Assembly (NCBI GenBank): GCA_934462925.1
Contig: CAKSIT010000007.1
Location: 1 to 64,000, forward strand
DNA from: an uncultured Oscillospiraceae bacterium
GTDB taxonomy: Bacteria; Bacillota; Clostridia; Oscillospirales; Ruminococcaceae
DNA: 64,000 nucleotides
Direction of reading: 5' to 3'
The first letter of the stretch is position 1; each line of letters opens with the position of its first letter. Below the pieces are notes generated by a model that saw only the letters and a list, made by a program, of their open reading frames with translations, did no database searches and was not told where the DNA came from. The position numbers and the translations under genes were made by a program. Below, one piece after another: positions 17,789 through 27,328 of the stretch.

Positions 17789-18748
17789 ATGCTAGAAAAA
17801 ACTGAAAAGCTCAACATTGAGACCTCGAAGCTGAGGTCTGACGGAACTTATGGAATGTTCGTTTTGGAGCCGCTCCAGAGCGGATATGGAAACACCTTAG
17901 GCAACAGCCTGAGAAGGGTTCTGCTCTCCTCGCTTCCGGGCGTGGCAGCGACTTCCGTCAAGATTGACGGCGTTCAGCATGAGTTTTCCACGATACCCGG
18001 CGTGAAAGAGGACGTTACTGAAATAATCCTCAACATAAAGGGTCTCAGAGCGAAAATGTACGGCGAAGCTCCCAAGACCATATACATCGAGGCAGAGGGC
18101 GAGTGCGAGGTAACTGCGGGCGACATCAAGACCGACAGCGAGGTTGAGATACTCGACCCCGGAATGCACATAGCGACCCTCGGCGCGGGCGCAAAGCTTT
18201 ACATGGACATCACCCTCGACAGAGGCAGAGGCTACGTTTCTGCGGAGCTGAACAAGCAGCAGCTCCAGCCCGTTATAGGCGTGATACCCATAGACAGCAT
18301 TTACACCCCCGTACTGAAATGCAACTACACGGTAGAGAATACCCGCGTCGGACAGAGAACCGACTACGAAAAGCTCATTATTGAAATCTGGACCGACGGC
18401 ACTATCTCCGCCAAGGAGGCTGTGTCCTACGCGGCAAAGATACTTATCGAGCGCCTTCAGCTCTTTGCAGAGCTGTCCGACGACACCAACCCCTCCGACC
18501 TTATCGAAACCAAGGAGGAGAGCCGCAAGGACAAGGTGCTTGAGATGACTATTGAGGAACTCGAGCTTTCTGTTCGTTCCTTCAACTGCTTAAAGCGCGC
18601 GGGCATAAACACCGTTGAGGACCTCGTGAACAAGTCGCCCGAGGATATGATGAAGGTAAGAAACCTCGGCAAGAAGTCCTTCGACGAAGTTAAGGCAAAG
18701 CTCCAGTCGCTCGGTTGTGACCTTACACCGTCCGACGATAATAATTGA
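17789..18748 (+). CDS. rpoA: RNA polymerase alpha subunit
   Basis: Alpha dimerizes to start RNA polymerase assembly; its C-terminal domain contacts UP elements and activators. The 319-residue protein has the N-terminal dimerization domain ([18 protein letters not shown], residues 36-53) and the alpha-CTD with two helix-hairpin-helix motifs ([16 protein letters not shown] and [19 protein letters not shown]), joined by an acidic linker. The ATG at 17789 follows GGGAGGG by seven nucleotides; the GTG at 17771 overlaps that site and is not used. Confidence 0.96.
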   Translation: MLEKTEKLNIETSKLRSDGTYGMFVLEPLQSGYGNTLGNSLRRVLLSSLPGVAATSVKIDGVQHEFSTIPGVKEDVTEIILNIKGLRAKMYGEAPKTIYIEAEGECEVTAGDIKTDSEVEILDPGMHIATLGAGAKLYMDITLDRGRGYVSAELNKQQLQPVIGVIPIDSIYTPVLKCNYTVENTRVGQRTDYEKLIIEIWTDGTISAKEAVSYAAKILIERLQLFAELSDDTNPSDLIETKEESRKDKVLEMTIEELELSVRSFNCLKRAGINTVEDLVNKSPEDMMKVRNLGKKSFDEVKAKLQSLGCDLTPSDDNN

Positions 18749-18780
18749 TTTCAAATCCCTGTTGAAAGGAGAATGGAAAT

Positions 18781-19122
18781 ATGCCAGGAACAAGAAAACT
18801 GGGCAGGACCAGCGACCACAGAAAGGCAATGCTGAGAGGTATGGTCACTTTCCTGCTTGAGAATGGTAAGATAGAGACCACCGTTACTCGCGCAAAGGAA
18901 GTTCGCGCTGAGGCGGAGAAGATGATTACCCTCGGCAAGGCAAACACGCTTCACACCAAGCGTCAGGTTTACTCCTACGTTACCAAGGAAGCTGTTGCTA
19001 AGAAGGTATTCGACGAGATTTCTCCCAAGTACGCTGACAAGAACGGCGGCTACACCAGAATCTACAAGATAGGCCCGCGCCGCGGCGACGCTGCGGAGAT
19101 GGCTATCATCGAGCTTGTTTAA
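18781..19122 (+). CDS. rplQ: 50S ribosomal protein L17
   Basis: L17 lies near the exit tunnel of the 50S subunit. The 113-residue protein begins [20 protein letters not shown], has the [19 protein letters not shown] helix, and ends in [27 protein letters not shown] precedes the start. It is the last gene of the superoperon and is followed by a strong terminator. Confidence 0.97.
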   Translation: MPGTRKLGRTSDHRKAMLRGMVTFLLENGKIETTVTRAKEVRAEAEKMITLGKANTLHTKRQVYSYVTKEAVAKKVFDEISPKYADKNGGYTRIYKIGPRRGDAAEMAIIELV

Positions 19123-19148
19123 TAGCAAGGCTGTCAAAGCAAAAAAAT

Positions 19149-19180
19149 GCGCGCTCCCATTAACAGGGGGCGCGCTTTAT
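19149..19180 (+). terminator. Terminator of the ribosomal superoperon
   Basis: GCGCGCTCCC (19149-19158) pairs with GGGGGCGCGC (19166-19175) with one G-U pair, followed by TTTATTTTTG. It closes the 16-kb superoperon. Confidence 0.9.
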
Positions 19181-19347
19181 TTTTGTGAATCACCCGCCCT
19201 GCACAAAACACGCGTATTCTCTGCACGTTATGTAACAATGTAACGAACAACCCGTGAAAGGGTTTTGTAACTCTTTTTAAGTAAATAATAAGCGAAAAAT
19301 AAGCAAATCTGCACAAAAAAAGGCTAAATTATTATCTGTTTTAGATA

Positions 19348-19376
19348 TTGAAAAGCGCATGGGGATAATGTATAAT
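19348..19376 (+). promoter_or_regulatory. Promoter of the solute-binding lipoprotein
   Basis: TTGAAA (19348-19353) and TATAAT (19371-19376) are 17 bp apart. The predicted start is near 19383, giving a short 5' UTR with an ACGGAGG ribosome site. Between the terminator at 19180 and this promoter the sequence is AT-rich and I see nothing else. Confidence 0.8.
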
Positions 19377-19429
19377 AATATTGAAGAATGCTGCGGGAAA
19401 GCCCGCTGAAATTTCTACGGAGGTTAACT

Positions 19430-20944
19430 ATGAAAAAATTCAAGGCAATTGCTTCCGCATTTCTTGCCGCGGTGTCGGTTCTTTCGCTCACTGCGTGCGA
19501 GGAAGAAGGGGTAAATTCCAACTCGGGCGCGCCCGGAAACGCAACGCCCGCAATCACCACAACAACGCCCGGTACAACGACTACATACGCTGAAAACGCA
19601 GGCGTAAACGAGGCTGTAAAGAACATGGACGTTACTGCGCTTGACGACCCCGACATCAAGGTTGAAAAGCGTATCAAGTGGCTTGCATGGAACAACTGGA
19701 TACAGGACGAAACAGGTTCTGCCGCTGTTCTTTTCAAAGAGGTATACGGTATACCCGAAGATGGCGACGACCCCAACAGCGCAGGTCAGATTTTTGAGAA
19801 CGGCACGGTTGCATATGCAGACCGGTACAACAAGCTCGGAAGCCTTATCGCTTCTGACGATTCGCCCGACCTTTTCCCGTTTGAGAGCTACGATTTCCCC
19901 ACGGGCGCGGTTATGGGCAGATACAACGCTATCGACGACATTATTGACCTTGACTCCCCCAAGTACGACGGTACGCGCGATATAATGAAGCAGTACGAGC
20001 TTAACGGCAAGAATTACTGCCAGGTTTACACTATATGCCTTAACAACTATATGTACTACCGCCCCAAGCTTATCGCCGACATCGGCTGCGACGACCCGTA
20101 CGAGCTTTTCAAGAAGGGCGAATGGGACTGGGACGCATTCCTTGACATTGCCCGCAAATGGCAGAACTCGGGCGAGGGAAGATACGCTATCGACGGTTAC
20201 GGCTGCGACCTTGAATTTCTTGCGACAACGGGCAAGCCCATGGTTTCGCTTGAGAACGGTCAGCTTGTAAACAACCTCTATTCCACAGAGTTTGACAGAG
20301 TTCAGCAGAAAATGATTTCTGTTCTTTCCAGTGAGGACCTGCGTTACCCGCGCCACACTCTGAACAACTTCGGCATTAACGAGGCGGCATGGCGCAACGG
20401 CGAGATACTGTTCCATGCAGACGGCGACTACTGGGTATGGAAGGACAGATTCGCTAAGTGGGCTATTTCCGGTAAGATGGACTGGGGTCCCGAGGACGTT
20501 ATGTTCGTTCCTTTCCCGAAAGACCCCGACGCAGACGAACACTACGTGCTTATGAAGCTTGACACACAGATGTGGGTAAAGGGCTCTAAGAACGAGGCAG
20601 GCGTTAAGGCGTGGTACGACTGCATGGCGACCGCTGCAAATGACCCCGATGTACAGAAGGCTAGCCGCCAGCAGTGGCTTGAAAACTTCCACTTTACAGA
20701 CAAGATGCTCGACCTGCATTATGAGCTTACCGCTACCGACGGCACAAGCCCCGTAACGCTTGTTGCAGAGTTCAGAAACTCTATCGACGAGAACCACGGC
20801 AACAACGGCGACGCTCCTATCAACTCTATCCTTACGCAGCCCTATCTCCAGGGCGAGTCCTACACTCAGCTCAGAGAGCAGAACAACCCGCAGGTTCAGG
20901 ACGCTATCGACACGATGAACGAGAGAATTAACTCCCTTATTTAA
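19430..20944 (+). CDS. Extracellular solute-binding lipoprotein (sugar ABC type)
   Basis: This looks like the ligand-binding subunit of a sugar ABC importer (solute-binding protein family 1), anchored as a lipoprotein. The 504-residue product has a signal peptide (MKKFKAIASAFLAAVSVLSL) with lipobox LTAC at about residue 22, a Thr/Pro/Gly-rich linker (residues 25-60), then an aromatic-rich two-lobe binding domain with motifs such as WLAWNNWIQ, DLFPFESYDFP, WDWDAFLDIARKW and FHADGDYWVW. The ATG at 19430 follows ACGGAGG; the upstream in-frame ATG at 19388 would bury the signal peptide and is rejected. No permease or ATPase gene is adjacent, and the gene is flanked by its own promoter and terminator, so it must work with transporter parts encoded elsewhere. 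The ligand cannot be named. Confidence 0.85.
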   Translation: MKKFKAIASAFLAAVSVLSLTACEEEGVNSNSGAPGNATPAITTTTPGTTTTYAENAGVNEAVKNMDVTALDDPDIKVEKRIKWLAWNNWIQDETGSAAVLFKEVYGIPEDGDDPNSAGQIFENGTVAYADRYNKLGSLIASDDSPDLFPFESYDFPTGAVMGRYNAIDDIIDLDSPKYDGTRDIMKQYELNGKNYCQVYTICLNNYMYYRPKLIADIGCDDPYELFKKGEWDWDAFLDIARKWQNSGEGRYAIDGYGCDLEFLATTGKPMVSLENGQLVNNLYSTEFDRVQQKMISVLSSEDLRYPRHTLNNFGINEAAWRNGEILFHADGDYWVWKDRFAKWAISGKMDWGPEDVMFVPFPKDPDADEHYVLMKLDTQMWVKGSKNEAGVKAWYDCMATAANDPDVQKASRQQWLENFHFTDKMLDLHYELTATDGTSPVTLVAEFRNSIDENHGNNGDAPINSILTQPYLQGESYTQLREQNNPQVQDAIDTMNERINSLI

Positions 20945-20963
20945 CGTGTAACCGACATACTTA

Positions 20964-20996
20964 TCCCCCTGTGCAATTGCGCAGGGGGATTTTTTG
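20964..20996 (+). terminator. Terminator of the solute-binding lipoprotein
   Basis: A near-perfect stem TCCCCCTGTGC/GCGCAGGGGGA (20964-20974 with 20979-20989) around AATT is followed by a run of six T. Confidence 0.92.
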
Positions 20997-21084
20997 CCAC
21001 TTTTTGCGCCCGTGGGCGGTATTTATAGCGGGAGGGCGAAGCGCAAATTTCTTTATATTTTCACAATGGCGGCGGTTTTATGTG

Positions 21085-21113
21085 TTGAAAAACAGAACAG
21101 AATATGTTATAAT
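21085..21113 (+). promoter_or_regulatory. Promoter of the RING/glycosyltransferase operon
   Basis: TTGAAA (21085-21090), a 17-bp spacer and TATAAT (21108-21113) with an extended -10 TGT. It precedes eight tightly spaced genes that end at the terminator at 30478. Confidence 0.85.
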
Positions 21114-21165
21114 TAAGCTGTATATTTATGCGCGGACTTACCGCAGCCAAATGAAAGGAAAAATA

Positions 21166-22044
21166 ATGTCAAGGTTTGCAAATAAATTATGCCCCGCGTG
21201 CAGAGCGCCGTTTACCGAGGACGCCGACGTTGTAGTGTGTCCGATATGCGGCACGCCGCACCACAGGGTGTGCTATATGAAAAACGGGCGCTGCGCGCTT
21301 GAAAATCTGCACGCGCAGGGCTTTGTGTGGAACGGCAGGCTGCCCGACGAGCCTGCGCCGAGCGTTGTGCATGAAGAACCCGACCCGCACCACGCCGAGT
21401 ACCCGCAGGGCGTGCCGCAGACGACGGAGGATACGTTCTTTGGCGGCGAGGATATGCAGGACTACCTTGCGGACATGATGAAGCGCTTTGCCGACGAACG
21501 GCAGGGCGAGGACGGCGTGAGTATGCGCGAGCTTTGCGCGTACGTTTCAAAGTCTGCAATGCACTACGGGCGGGCGTTTTTAGCGTTCAGAAAAAGCGGA
21601 AAGCAGACGGTGATTTCGCTTAACATATGCGCGGGGCTGTTTGCGCCGCTGTTTCAGTTCTACCGCAAAATGGACGCTATGGGCGTGCTTGTAATGCTGC
21701 TGACGCTGCTGCTTTCGCTGCCCGTGTACCTTGTAAACCTCGGCGCGTTTACCGCGGCGCAGATGGCGCAGTATCACCTTTCCGCGGTATGCACGGTGTG
21801 CAGTATGCTGAACTTTGCCGTTACCATGGCGCTGTGCGCGTTCAGCGACAGGCTGTACTACCGCCATTGCGTAAAGCGCATAAAAAGGCTGCGCGAGCGC
21901 TGGGAGGGCGACCGCGGCGAGGCTTATTACGAGCGCCTGAGCGAGGCGGGCAGACCCTCGTGGCTGCGAATGATAGTGGGCGCGCTGCTGACGGCGTTAT
22001 GCTCGGCGTGCGTGCTGCTTATCCCCCCGCTTATGGCAAATTAA
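21166..22044 (+). CDS. Membrane protein with N-terminal Prok-RING zinc finger
   Basis: The 292-residue protein starts with a treble-clef style zinc finger: CPACRAPFTEDADVVVCPIC then GTPHHRVCY, giving a Cys/Cys/Cys/Cys/His/Cys ligand order as in the prokaryotic RING finger family 1. Residues about 40-135 form an acidic, low-complexity linker. The C-terminal half has hydrophobic segments (around residues 150-170, 175-200, 205-230 and 270-290), and a basic stretch (KRIKRLRERW) between the third and fourth. Such finger-plus-membrane proteins are common in Oscillospiraceae but have no known function; a role in ubiquitin-like chemistry is not implied. The ATG at 21166 is placed after AAAGGAA; an ATG at 21151 overlaps that site. 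It is the first gene of the operon, 18 nt before the GT2 gene. Confidence 0.75.
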   Translation: MSRFANKLCPACRAPFTEDADVVVCPICGTPHHRVCYMKNGRCALENLHAQGFVWNGRLPDEPAPSVVHEEPDPHHAEYPQGVPQTTEDTFFGGEDMQDYLADMMKRFADERQGEDGVSMRELCAYVSKSAMHYGRAFLAFRKSGKQTVISLNICAGLFAPLFQFYRKMDAMGVLVMLLTLLLSLPVYLVNLGAFTAAQMAQYHLSAVCTVCSMLNFAVTMALCAFSDRLYYRHCVKRIKRLRERWEGDRGEAYYERLSEAGRPSWLRMIVGALLTALCSACVLLIPPLMAN

Positions 22045-22062
22045 AAAAGGACGGACGAAAAA

Positions 22063-23067
22063 ATGAAGCTTATTATTCAGATACCCTGCTACAACGAAGC
22101 GGCAACGCTTGACGTTACCATACACGACCTGCCGCGCCATATCGACGGCATAGACGAGATAGAGTACCTTGTTATAAACGACGGCAGCACGGACGCTACC
22201 GCAGAGCGCGCAAAGGAGCTTGGCGTTCACCATATCGTAAGCTTTACGCACAACCGCGGGCTTGCAAAGGGCTTTATGGCGGGTATAGACGCCTGCTTAA
22301 GGCTCGGCGCGGACATTATAGTAAACACGGACGCGGACAACCAGTACGCGGGCGCGGACATAGAAAAGCTGGTGCGCCCCCTGCTCGAGGGCAAAGCCAC
22401 CATGGTAATAGGCAACCGCCGCACGGACACCATAGAGCATTTCTCGCCGCTTAAGAAGAAGCTGCAGAAGCTTGGCAGCGGCGTTGTAAGAAAAGCGAGC
22501 GGCACGGACGTTGCAGACACCACAAGCGGCTTTCGCAGCTACACGCGCGAGGCGGCAATGCGGCTGAACGTTCTGTCGGACTACACCTACACGCTTGAAA
22601 CGATAATAACCGCAGGCGCGGACCGCACAAAAATAATGTCCGTGGACATAAACACCAACCCCGAGCTTCGCAAGAGCCGCCTTTTCAAGTCCATGTGGGG
22701 CTACATCAAGCGTTCTTCGGCTACGATAATACGCAACTACGTTATGCGCAAGCCGCTTAAGACGTTCCTTATAATGGCGGCGGTGTTCGTTATTGCGGCG
22801 CTTGTGCTTGGCGTTCGGTTTATCGTATACCTTTGCCTTGGCGACGGCGGCGGGCATATCCAGAGCCTTGTGCTTATGGCGGTGCTTGCGCTCACGGGGA
22901 TACAGATAGGCGTATTCGGCCTGCTTGCGGACGCGGTTTCGGGCTGCCGCAAGGTAATTGACGAAACGCTGTTCCACGTAAAGCGCGTTGAGTATAACAA
23001 CACAAACGCGAATTACACCAACTACAACTCATGCAGCTACACGAAAGAGGAAATAACCAAGGAATGA
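22063..23067 (+). CDS. GT2 glycosyltransferase, polyprenyl-phosphate sugar synthase-like
   Basis: A family 2 glycosyltransferase resembling dolichol-phosphate mannose synthase and bacterial polyprenyl-phosphate sugar synthases. The 334-residue protein has the GT-A start (IIQIPCYNEAATLD), the nucleotide-binding LVINDGSTDATAE near residue 40, the metal-binding DXD-like NTDADNQYAG near residue 88, and GNRRTD plus DTTSGFRSYTREA near residues 125-165. Two membrane helices follow (about residues 230-255 and 270-300). The expected product is a lipid-phosphate sugar on the inner face of the membrane. The next two genes encode GT-C type enzymes, which use such donors, so the three may form one pathway; this is inference. 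The stop overlaps the next start in ATGA. Confidence 0.88.
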   Translation: MKLIIQIPCYNEAATLDVTIHDLPRHIDGIDEIEYLVINDGSTDATAERAKELGVHHIVSFTHNRGLAKGFMAGIDACLRLGADIIVNTDADNQYAGADIEKLVRPLLEGKATMVIGNRRTDTIEHFSPLKKKLQKLGSGVVRKASGTDVADTTSGFRSYTREAAMRLNVLSDYTYTLETIITAGADRTKIMSVDINTNPELRKSRLFKSMWGYIKRSSATIIRNYVMRKPLKTFLIMAAVFVIAALVLGVRFIVYLCLGDGGGHIQSLVLMAVLALTGIQIGVFGLLADAVSGCRKVIDETLFHVKRVEYNNTNANYTNYNSCSYTKEEITKE

Positions 23068-24914
23068 AAAAATACCTTGCACGGTTTTACTCCGCCTACG
23101 GCGACAGGGGCGTTATGTTTATCCTCTACGCTGTGTCCGTGGTGATACACGCGCTGCTCTCCGTAAACGAGGAGCTGCCCGCGATACAGCCCGACGAAAT
23201 AGGCGTGGCGAGCATTGCGGCGTACTATTCCGGGCGCGACTGGTCGGGCGTTATGAGCGGCATAGGCTATTACTACGGGTATATACAGGCGATAGTATAC
23301 ACGCCGTTATTTATGCTGTTCAGAAACCCGTATGCGCTCTACAAGGCGATGACGGTGCTTAACGGCGTTATAATAAGCTTTATCCCGCCGATAGCCTACC
23401 ACCTTGCAACAAAGCTTGGCGTTGAGCGCGTGCGGCAGAAATGCGTTATAGCGGTGTGCTGCGGGTTTTACGTGGCGTACACCGCGCACTCAAAGTTCAT
23501 ATGGAACGAGGCGGTGTGCAGCGTTATACCGTGGCTGCTTGCGTGGTGCATATTCATGGCGTGGGACAGAAAGAGCCGTTTTTCGCGCATAAGCTGGTCG
23601 GCGCTGGCGGGGTTTTTGTGCGGTGTAGGCTATGCGGCGCACATAAGGCTCATAACGCTTACGGCGGCGGTTTTGCTTACTGTGATATGCGCGCTCGTCT
23701 TTTTCCGCGAGAAAACGCTCAACATGGCGGCGTTCGTTATTACGGGCGCGGCGACGTTCGGCACGGAACGGCTGTGCGCGGCTATGATAAAGCAGAACGT
23801 GTGGCGCGGCAGCGCGCAGTTCAACACGGTTGAAAGCGAGCTTGCAAGGCTCGGCGGCGAAGCGGAGGGGCAGGGCAGCTTCTTTGGCACGCTGTTCGGG
23901 CATATATATACGTTTATGACGTCCACCGTAGGCGCGGGCGCTATGGCGGTAGTGATTACCGCCTGCATAATAGCTTCGCAGGTATACAGGTGGTATAAGC
24001 AGCGCCCCGTTACGGGCGAGGACGGCACGCGCAGCTACGCCCTTATAAAGCGCCGCTACGACATTAGGCTTACGATATTCACGCTTTATGCGCTATTTGC
24101 GGTAGGCGGTACGCTTTTAGGTTCGGCGCTCTACAAGTTCAGTTCCGAAAAGGCGCAGGCGATACAGGACCTTACGATATTCGGACGCTATACGGACAGC
24201 ACCGCGCCGCTTGCGATATTTGTCGTGCTGGCGTTCATGTTTATTTACGGGATACGGCTGCGGCACATACTCGCGGGGGCGGGCGTGTACGGGCTTGCGT
24301 GCGCGCTGTTCGGGCTGTGCGGCTATCAGACGGTGGCTGCCGCGCAGACCTACCGCGAAAGCCCCATAATAGGGCTGCTGCCGTGGCGCATGGGCGAGAA
24401 CATAACCACCCCGCTCACGGGAATGAGCTTTGTTATCATGTCCTCGTGCATTTTCTCGATGTTTGCGATATGCGCGGTGTTTTCAGCGTGTACAAAGCGG
24501 CACATAAACCTTGCGCTGTCGATAATGATATGCTCGGCGTCCATATACACGAATATGTTTGTGGGGACGGTTTACCTGCCCATGCGCGCGCAGGAGAACG
24601 CCGCGCTTACAGCGCCCGCAAAGGCGGTGTCCGAGCTTATCTACAACGATTCGCAGTCGCCCGTGGTGGCGGCGTATCTCGTGCCGTCGAGAACGGCGTC
24701 GCTAGTTCAGTTTCTGAACCCCGACGTGCGGGTGCTTATCGTAAAGGACAGGCTGGACCTTCCCGAAAACTGCATACTTATCACAGAAAAAACGCGCTCC
24801 GTACCCTTCCCCTCGCGGCTTTGCGACAAGCTTGGGGAAACCGACGACTACGCGGTATACGCCGTGGGCGAGGGTGCGTGCGACTTTATAAAATACAAGG
24901 TAAGCGCTGAATAG
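23064..24914 (+). CDS. Polytopic GT-C type glycosyltransferase-like membrane protein
   Basis: A 616-residue membrane protein with about eleven to twelve hydrophobic segments. After the first helix, the external loop carries LPAIQPDEIGVASIAAYYSG, which matches the acidic (D-E) first-loop motif of GT-C enzymes that transfer sugars from polyprenyl-phosphate donors. GYYYGYIQAIVYTPLF and the following helices also resemble the downstream paralogue. The last 90 residues form a soluble domain (FLNPDVRVLIVKDRLDLPENC). The ATG at 23064 overlaps the GT2 stop in ATGA, showing coupling; an ORF start at 23031 is inside the GT2 gene. The acceptor (teichoic acid, polysaccharide or glycoprotein) is unknown. 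Confidence 0.7.
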   Translation: MKKYLARFYSAYGDRGVMFILYAVSVVIHALLSVNEELPAIQPDEIGVASIAAYYSGRDWSGVMSGIGYYYGYIQAIVYTPLFMLFRNPYALYKAMTVLNGVIISFIPPIAYHLATKLGVERVRQKCVIAVCCGFYVAYTAHSKFIWNEAVCSVIPWLLAWCIFMAWDRKSRFSRISWSALAGFLCGVGYAAHIRLITLTAAVLLTVICALVFFREKTLNMAAFVITGAATFGTERLCAAMIKQNVWRGSAQFNTVESELARLGGEAEGQGSFFGTLFGHIYTFMTSTVGAGAMAVVITACIIASQVYRWYKQRPVTGEDGTRSYALIKRRYDIRLTIFTLYALFAVGGTLLGSALYKFSSEKAQAIQDLTIFGRYTDSTAPLAIFVVLAFMFIYGIRLRHILAGAGVYGLACALFGLCGYQTVAAAQTYRESPIIGLLPWRMGENITTPLTGMSFVIMSSCIFSMFAICAVFSACTKRHINLALSIMICSASIYTNMFVGTVYLPMRAQENAALTAPAKAVSELIYNDSQSPVVAAYLVPSRTASLVQFLNPDVRVLIVKDRLDLPENCILITEKTRSVPFPSRLCDKLGETDDYAVYAVGEGACDFIKYKVSAE

Positions 24915-24930
24915 CGCAACGGAGGAAAAT

Positions 24931-27315
24931 ATGAGCGAAAGTGAAATGAGCGAAAACAGCGCTTCCCTGCCCGAGGCGGCGGAGAACGCCGTTCAGGGCG
25001 AAGCGGGCGCGGTAAAAACGCGCGGCGGCTTTGTGCATTCAGACGGCTTTGTTATGCTGATAATATACTGCACAACGCTTCTTATCCATGTGCTGATGTC
25101 GCTTTGCAGCACGATATTCAACCTGACGCCCGACGAGTACAGCGTTACTGCGGTAGCCGCGTACTTCAACGGCTACGACTGGCGCGCCACGGTATCCACG
25201 GGCGGCTATTACGGGTATTTCCAGAGCCTGTTCTATATCCCCACGTTTTGGATAACCGACGACCCGTATATGCGCTATCGGCTTATGCTGATAATAAACG
25301 GCATACTTATGAGCTTTGCGCCGACCATTGCCTACTGGCTGCTGCACAGAAAGTTCGACGTGAACAAGCCCGCTTCCATACTTTTCTCTGCGATATGCGG
25401 GCTGTATCCGTGCTATATGCTGCTTACAAAGTACACATGGAACGAAACCATGTGCAACCTGCTTCCGTGGGTGTTCATGCTGCTTATGTTCTGCGCGGCG
25501 GACTGCGAGAGCAAGGTGAAAAAGCAGGCGCTTTCGGTGCTGGGCGGGCTTACGCTGGTGGCGGCTTACGCAACGCACGGCAGAATGCTGGCGCTGCTTG
25601 CGGCGGGCGCGGTGCTTGTGCCTATCGTGTACTTTACGATGAAGAAAAAGCGCGTGTTCTGTTTTACGGGCTTTTACGCGGCGCTTGTCGCGGGCTTTAT
25701 CGGCGACAGGTTCATGAAGCGCTATATACAGGGCGTGCTGTGGCGCGTAAACGAGGGCAAGACCCCCACCAACACCATAGAGCGTATGTTCACGAGAATA
25801 TTCTCGACGAGCGGCGAGGGCGGTATACTGAGCGACAACGTGTCGCTTGAGAAGTTCGGCAATACCCTGCTGGGACATCTGTTCTACTTTATAACCTCTA
25901 CATGGGGCTTTGGCGCTATTTGTATCGTGGCTGTAATCGCCTGCATAATATTCTACTACAAGCGCAGGAACAAGCCCGTTGAATACGACGAAAATGGCGA
26001 GATAAAGCCAAAGAGCGGCCCTTATGTTGACGACAGCACGGCGGTGCTTTGCTGGTTCGTGCTGCTTGCAATGGGCGCTATATTCGCGGTGAGCGTGGCG
26101 TTCAAGGCTACTTCTACGCTTTACGGCGAGCGCATGGACACGGTGCTTTACGGGCGCTATACCGAGGTGTTCTATCCGCTGGCGCTATTTGCGGCGCTCA
26201 TATTGATATACAAACGGCGCTTCTCCGTGGGACAATGCTTTGCGGCGCTTGCAACGGCGGGCGTGATAAACCTGCTGACGGAGATATTTGTAGTACCTGT
26301 GGCGTTACAGGGCGACCGTTTTGTAAGCGCTATGGTAATGGGACTTTCCCCGCTGCGCTACGACGAGAATATAAAGGACCTTTACACGCAGGTAACGTTC
26401 ATAAAGTTTATTGTAACCACAATGACAATGCTGTTTGTGTGGGTGCTTGTAAAGGCGTTCCGCGGGAATGATAAGCGCGTATACGCGTATTTTTCCGTGC
26501 CGCTTGCGGCGCTGCTGCTGTATTCAAACGTGTTCGGGTACGTAACGTATACCGTGCCGCAGAGCAAGAACTCCGCGGCGGGCGCGCGCTATGTGCAGGA
26601 GGCCATCACCCTGCTTGACGGCGAATATGACAGCATAACGGCGGTAAACCTCTCGCGCGAGCGCTATGTAAAGGCGCAGTTCATCTACCCGTCGCTTGAC
26701 GTGCAGGTGATAACGAGCGTGTCCAAGTTCAGGACGCTTGATGAAAAGCCCGAGATTTCGATAGCCGCGCGCGAGGACATTCTGAACCTCTGGGCGGACG
26801 GCGTTTACCTTATCGGCAGCCCCAACAACAACGTGTGCGTTTACGCTTCAGGCGAGGACGCGGTGCGCTGGGCGCTCGACAAGGGGCTTAGGGTGACGGA
26901 GAGCGGCGTTGTACGCTACACGGCGGCAGACCTGCCCTGCACAACGCACGTTATTAAGACGGGTCACGACTCCGACGCGGACATGAACTATCAGAGCGAC
27001 GCCGAGGACGCCGTAAGAGCGCAGCTCCCGAGCGGCTCTGCGGTGTACACCAACTACTTTACGGTACACCGCGCGGGCATATATTACGTCACGGTAAAGG
27101 GCAGCGGCGTAAATCTCGGCAAGGTGAACCTCACATCTGACAAGGGCGAGAACACCATGACGTTCCAGACGGTAAAGTCCGACGACGGCGAGCTTGTAAT
27201 CAAGTTTACCGTAAGGGACAAGACCGAGAACGTGCGCTTTAAGCTTACCAACAGCGGCGGCGAGCAGATAAGCGTAAGCAGCCTTTGCATAACAAAATCC
27301 GCCCCCGCGGACTGA
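24931..27315 (+). CDS. Larger GT-C type glycosyltransferase-like membrane protein
   Basis: A 794-residue paralogue of the preceding protein. An acidic hydrophilic N-terminus (residues 1-30) leads into about eleven to twelve membrane helices, with the same first-loop pattern NLTPDEYSVTAVAAYFNGYDW and GGYYGYFQSLFYIPTFW. Residues about 560-670 match the soluble domain of the shorter protein (YPSLDVQVITSVSKFRTLDEK). The last 120 residues are an extra beta-rich module (YFTVHRAGIYYVTVKGSGVN, KFTVRDKTENVRFKLTNSGG) that looks like a carbohydrate-binding or sandwich domain facing outward. The gene has a GGAGGAAA site, 16 nt after its paralogue. The pair probably arose by duplication, and the two may add different sugars to the same glycan. 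Confidence 0.7.
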   Translation: MSESEMSENSASLPEAAENAVQGEAGAVKTRGGFVHSDGFVMLIIYCTTLLIHVLMSLCSTIFNLTPDEYSVTAVAAYFNGYDWRATVSTGGYYGYFQSLFYIPTFWITDDPYMRYRLMLIINGILMSFAPTIAYWLLHRKFDVNKPASILFSAICGLYPCYMLLTKYTWNETMCNLLPWVFMLLMFCAADCESKVKKQALSVLGGLTLVAAYATHGRMLALLAAGAVLVPIVYFTMKKKRVFCFTGFYAALVAGFIGDRFMKRYIQGVLWRVNEGKTPTNTIERMFTRIFSTSGEGGILSDNVSLEKFGNTLLGHLFYFITSTWGFGAICIVAVIACIIFYYKRRNKPVEYDENGEIKPKSGPYVDDSTAVLCWFVLLAMGAIFAVSVAFKATSTLYGERMDTVLYGRYTEVFYPLALFAALILIYKRRFSVGQCFAALATAGVINLLTEIFVVPVALQGDRFVSAMVMGLSPLRYDENIKDLYTQVTFIKFIVTTMTMLFVWVLVKAFRGNDKRVYAYFSVPLAALLLYSNVFGYVTYTVPQSKNSAAGARYVQEAITLLDGEYDSITAVNLSRERYVKAQFIYPSLDVQVITSVSKFRTLDEKPEISIAAREDILNLWADGVYLIGSPNNNVCVYASGEDAVRWALDKGLRVTESGVVRYTAADLPCTTHVIKTGHDSDADMNYQSDAEDAVRAQLPSGSAVYTNYFTVHRAGIYYVTVKGSGVNLGKVNLTSDKGENTMTFQTVKSDDGELVIKFTVRDKTENVRFKLTNSGGEQISVSSLCITKSAPAD

Positions 27316-27328
27316 CGGAGGGGATACA

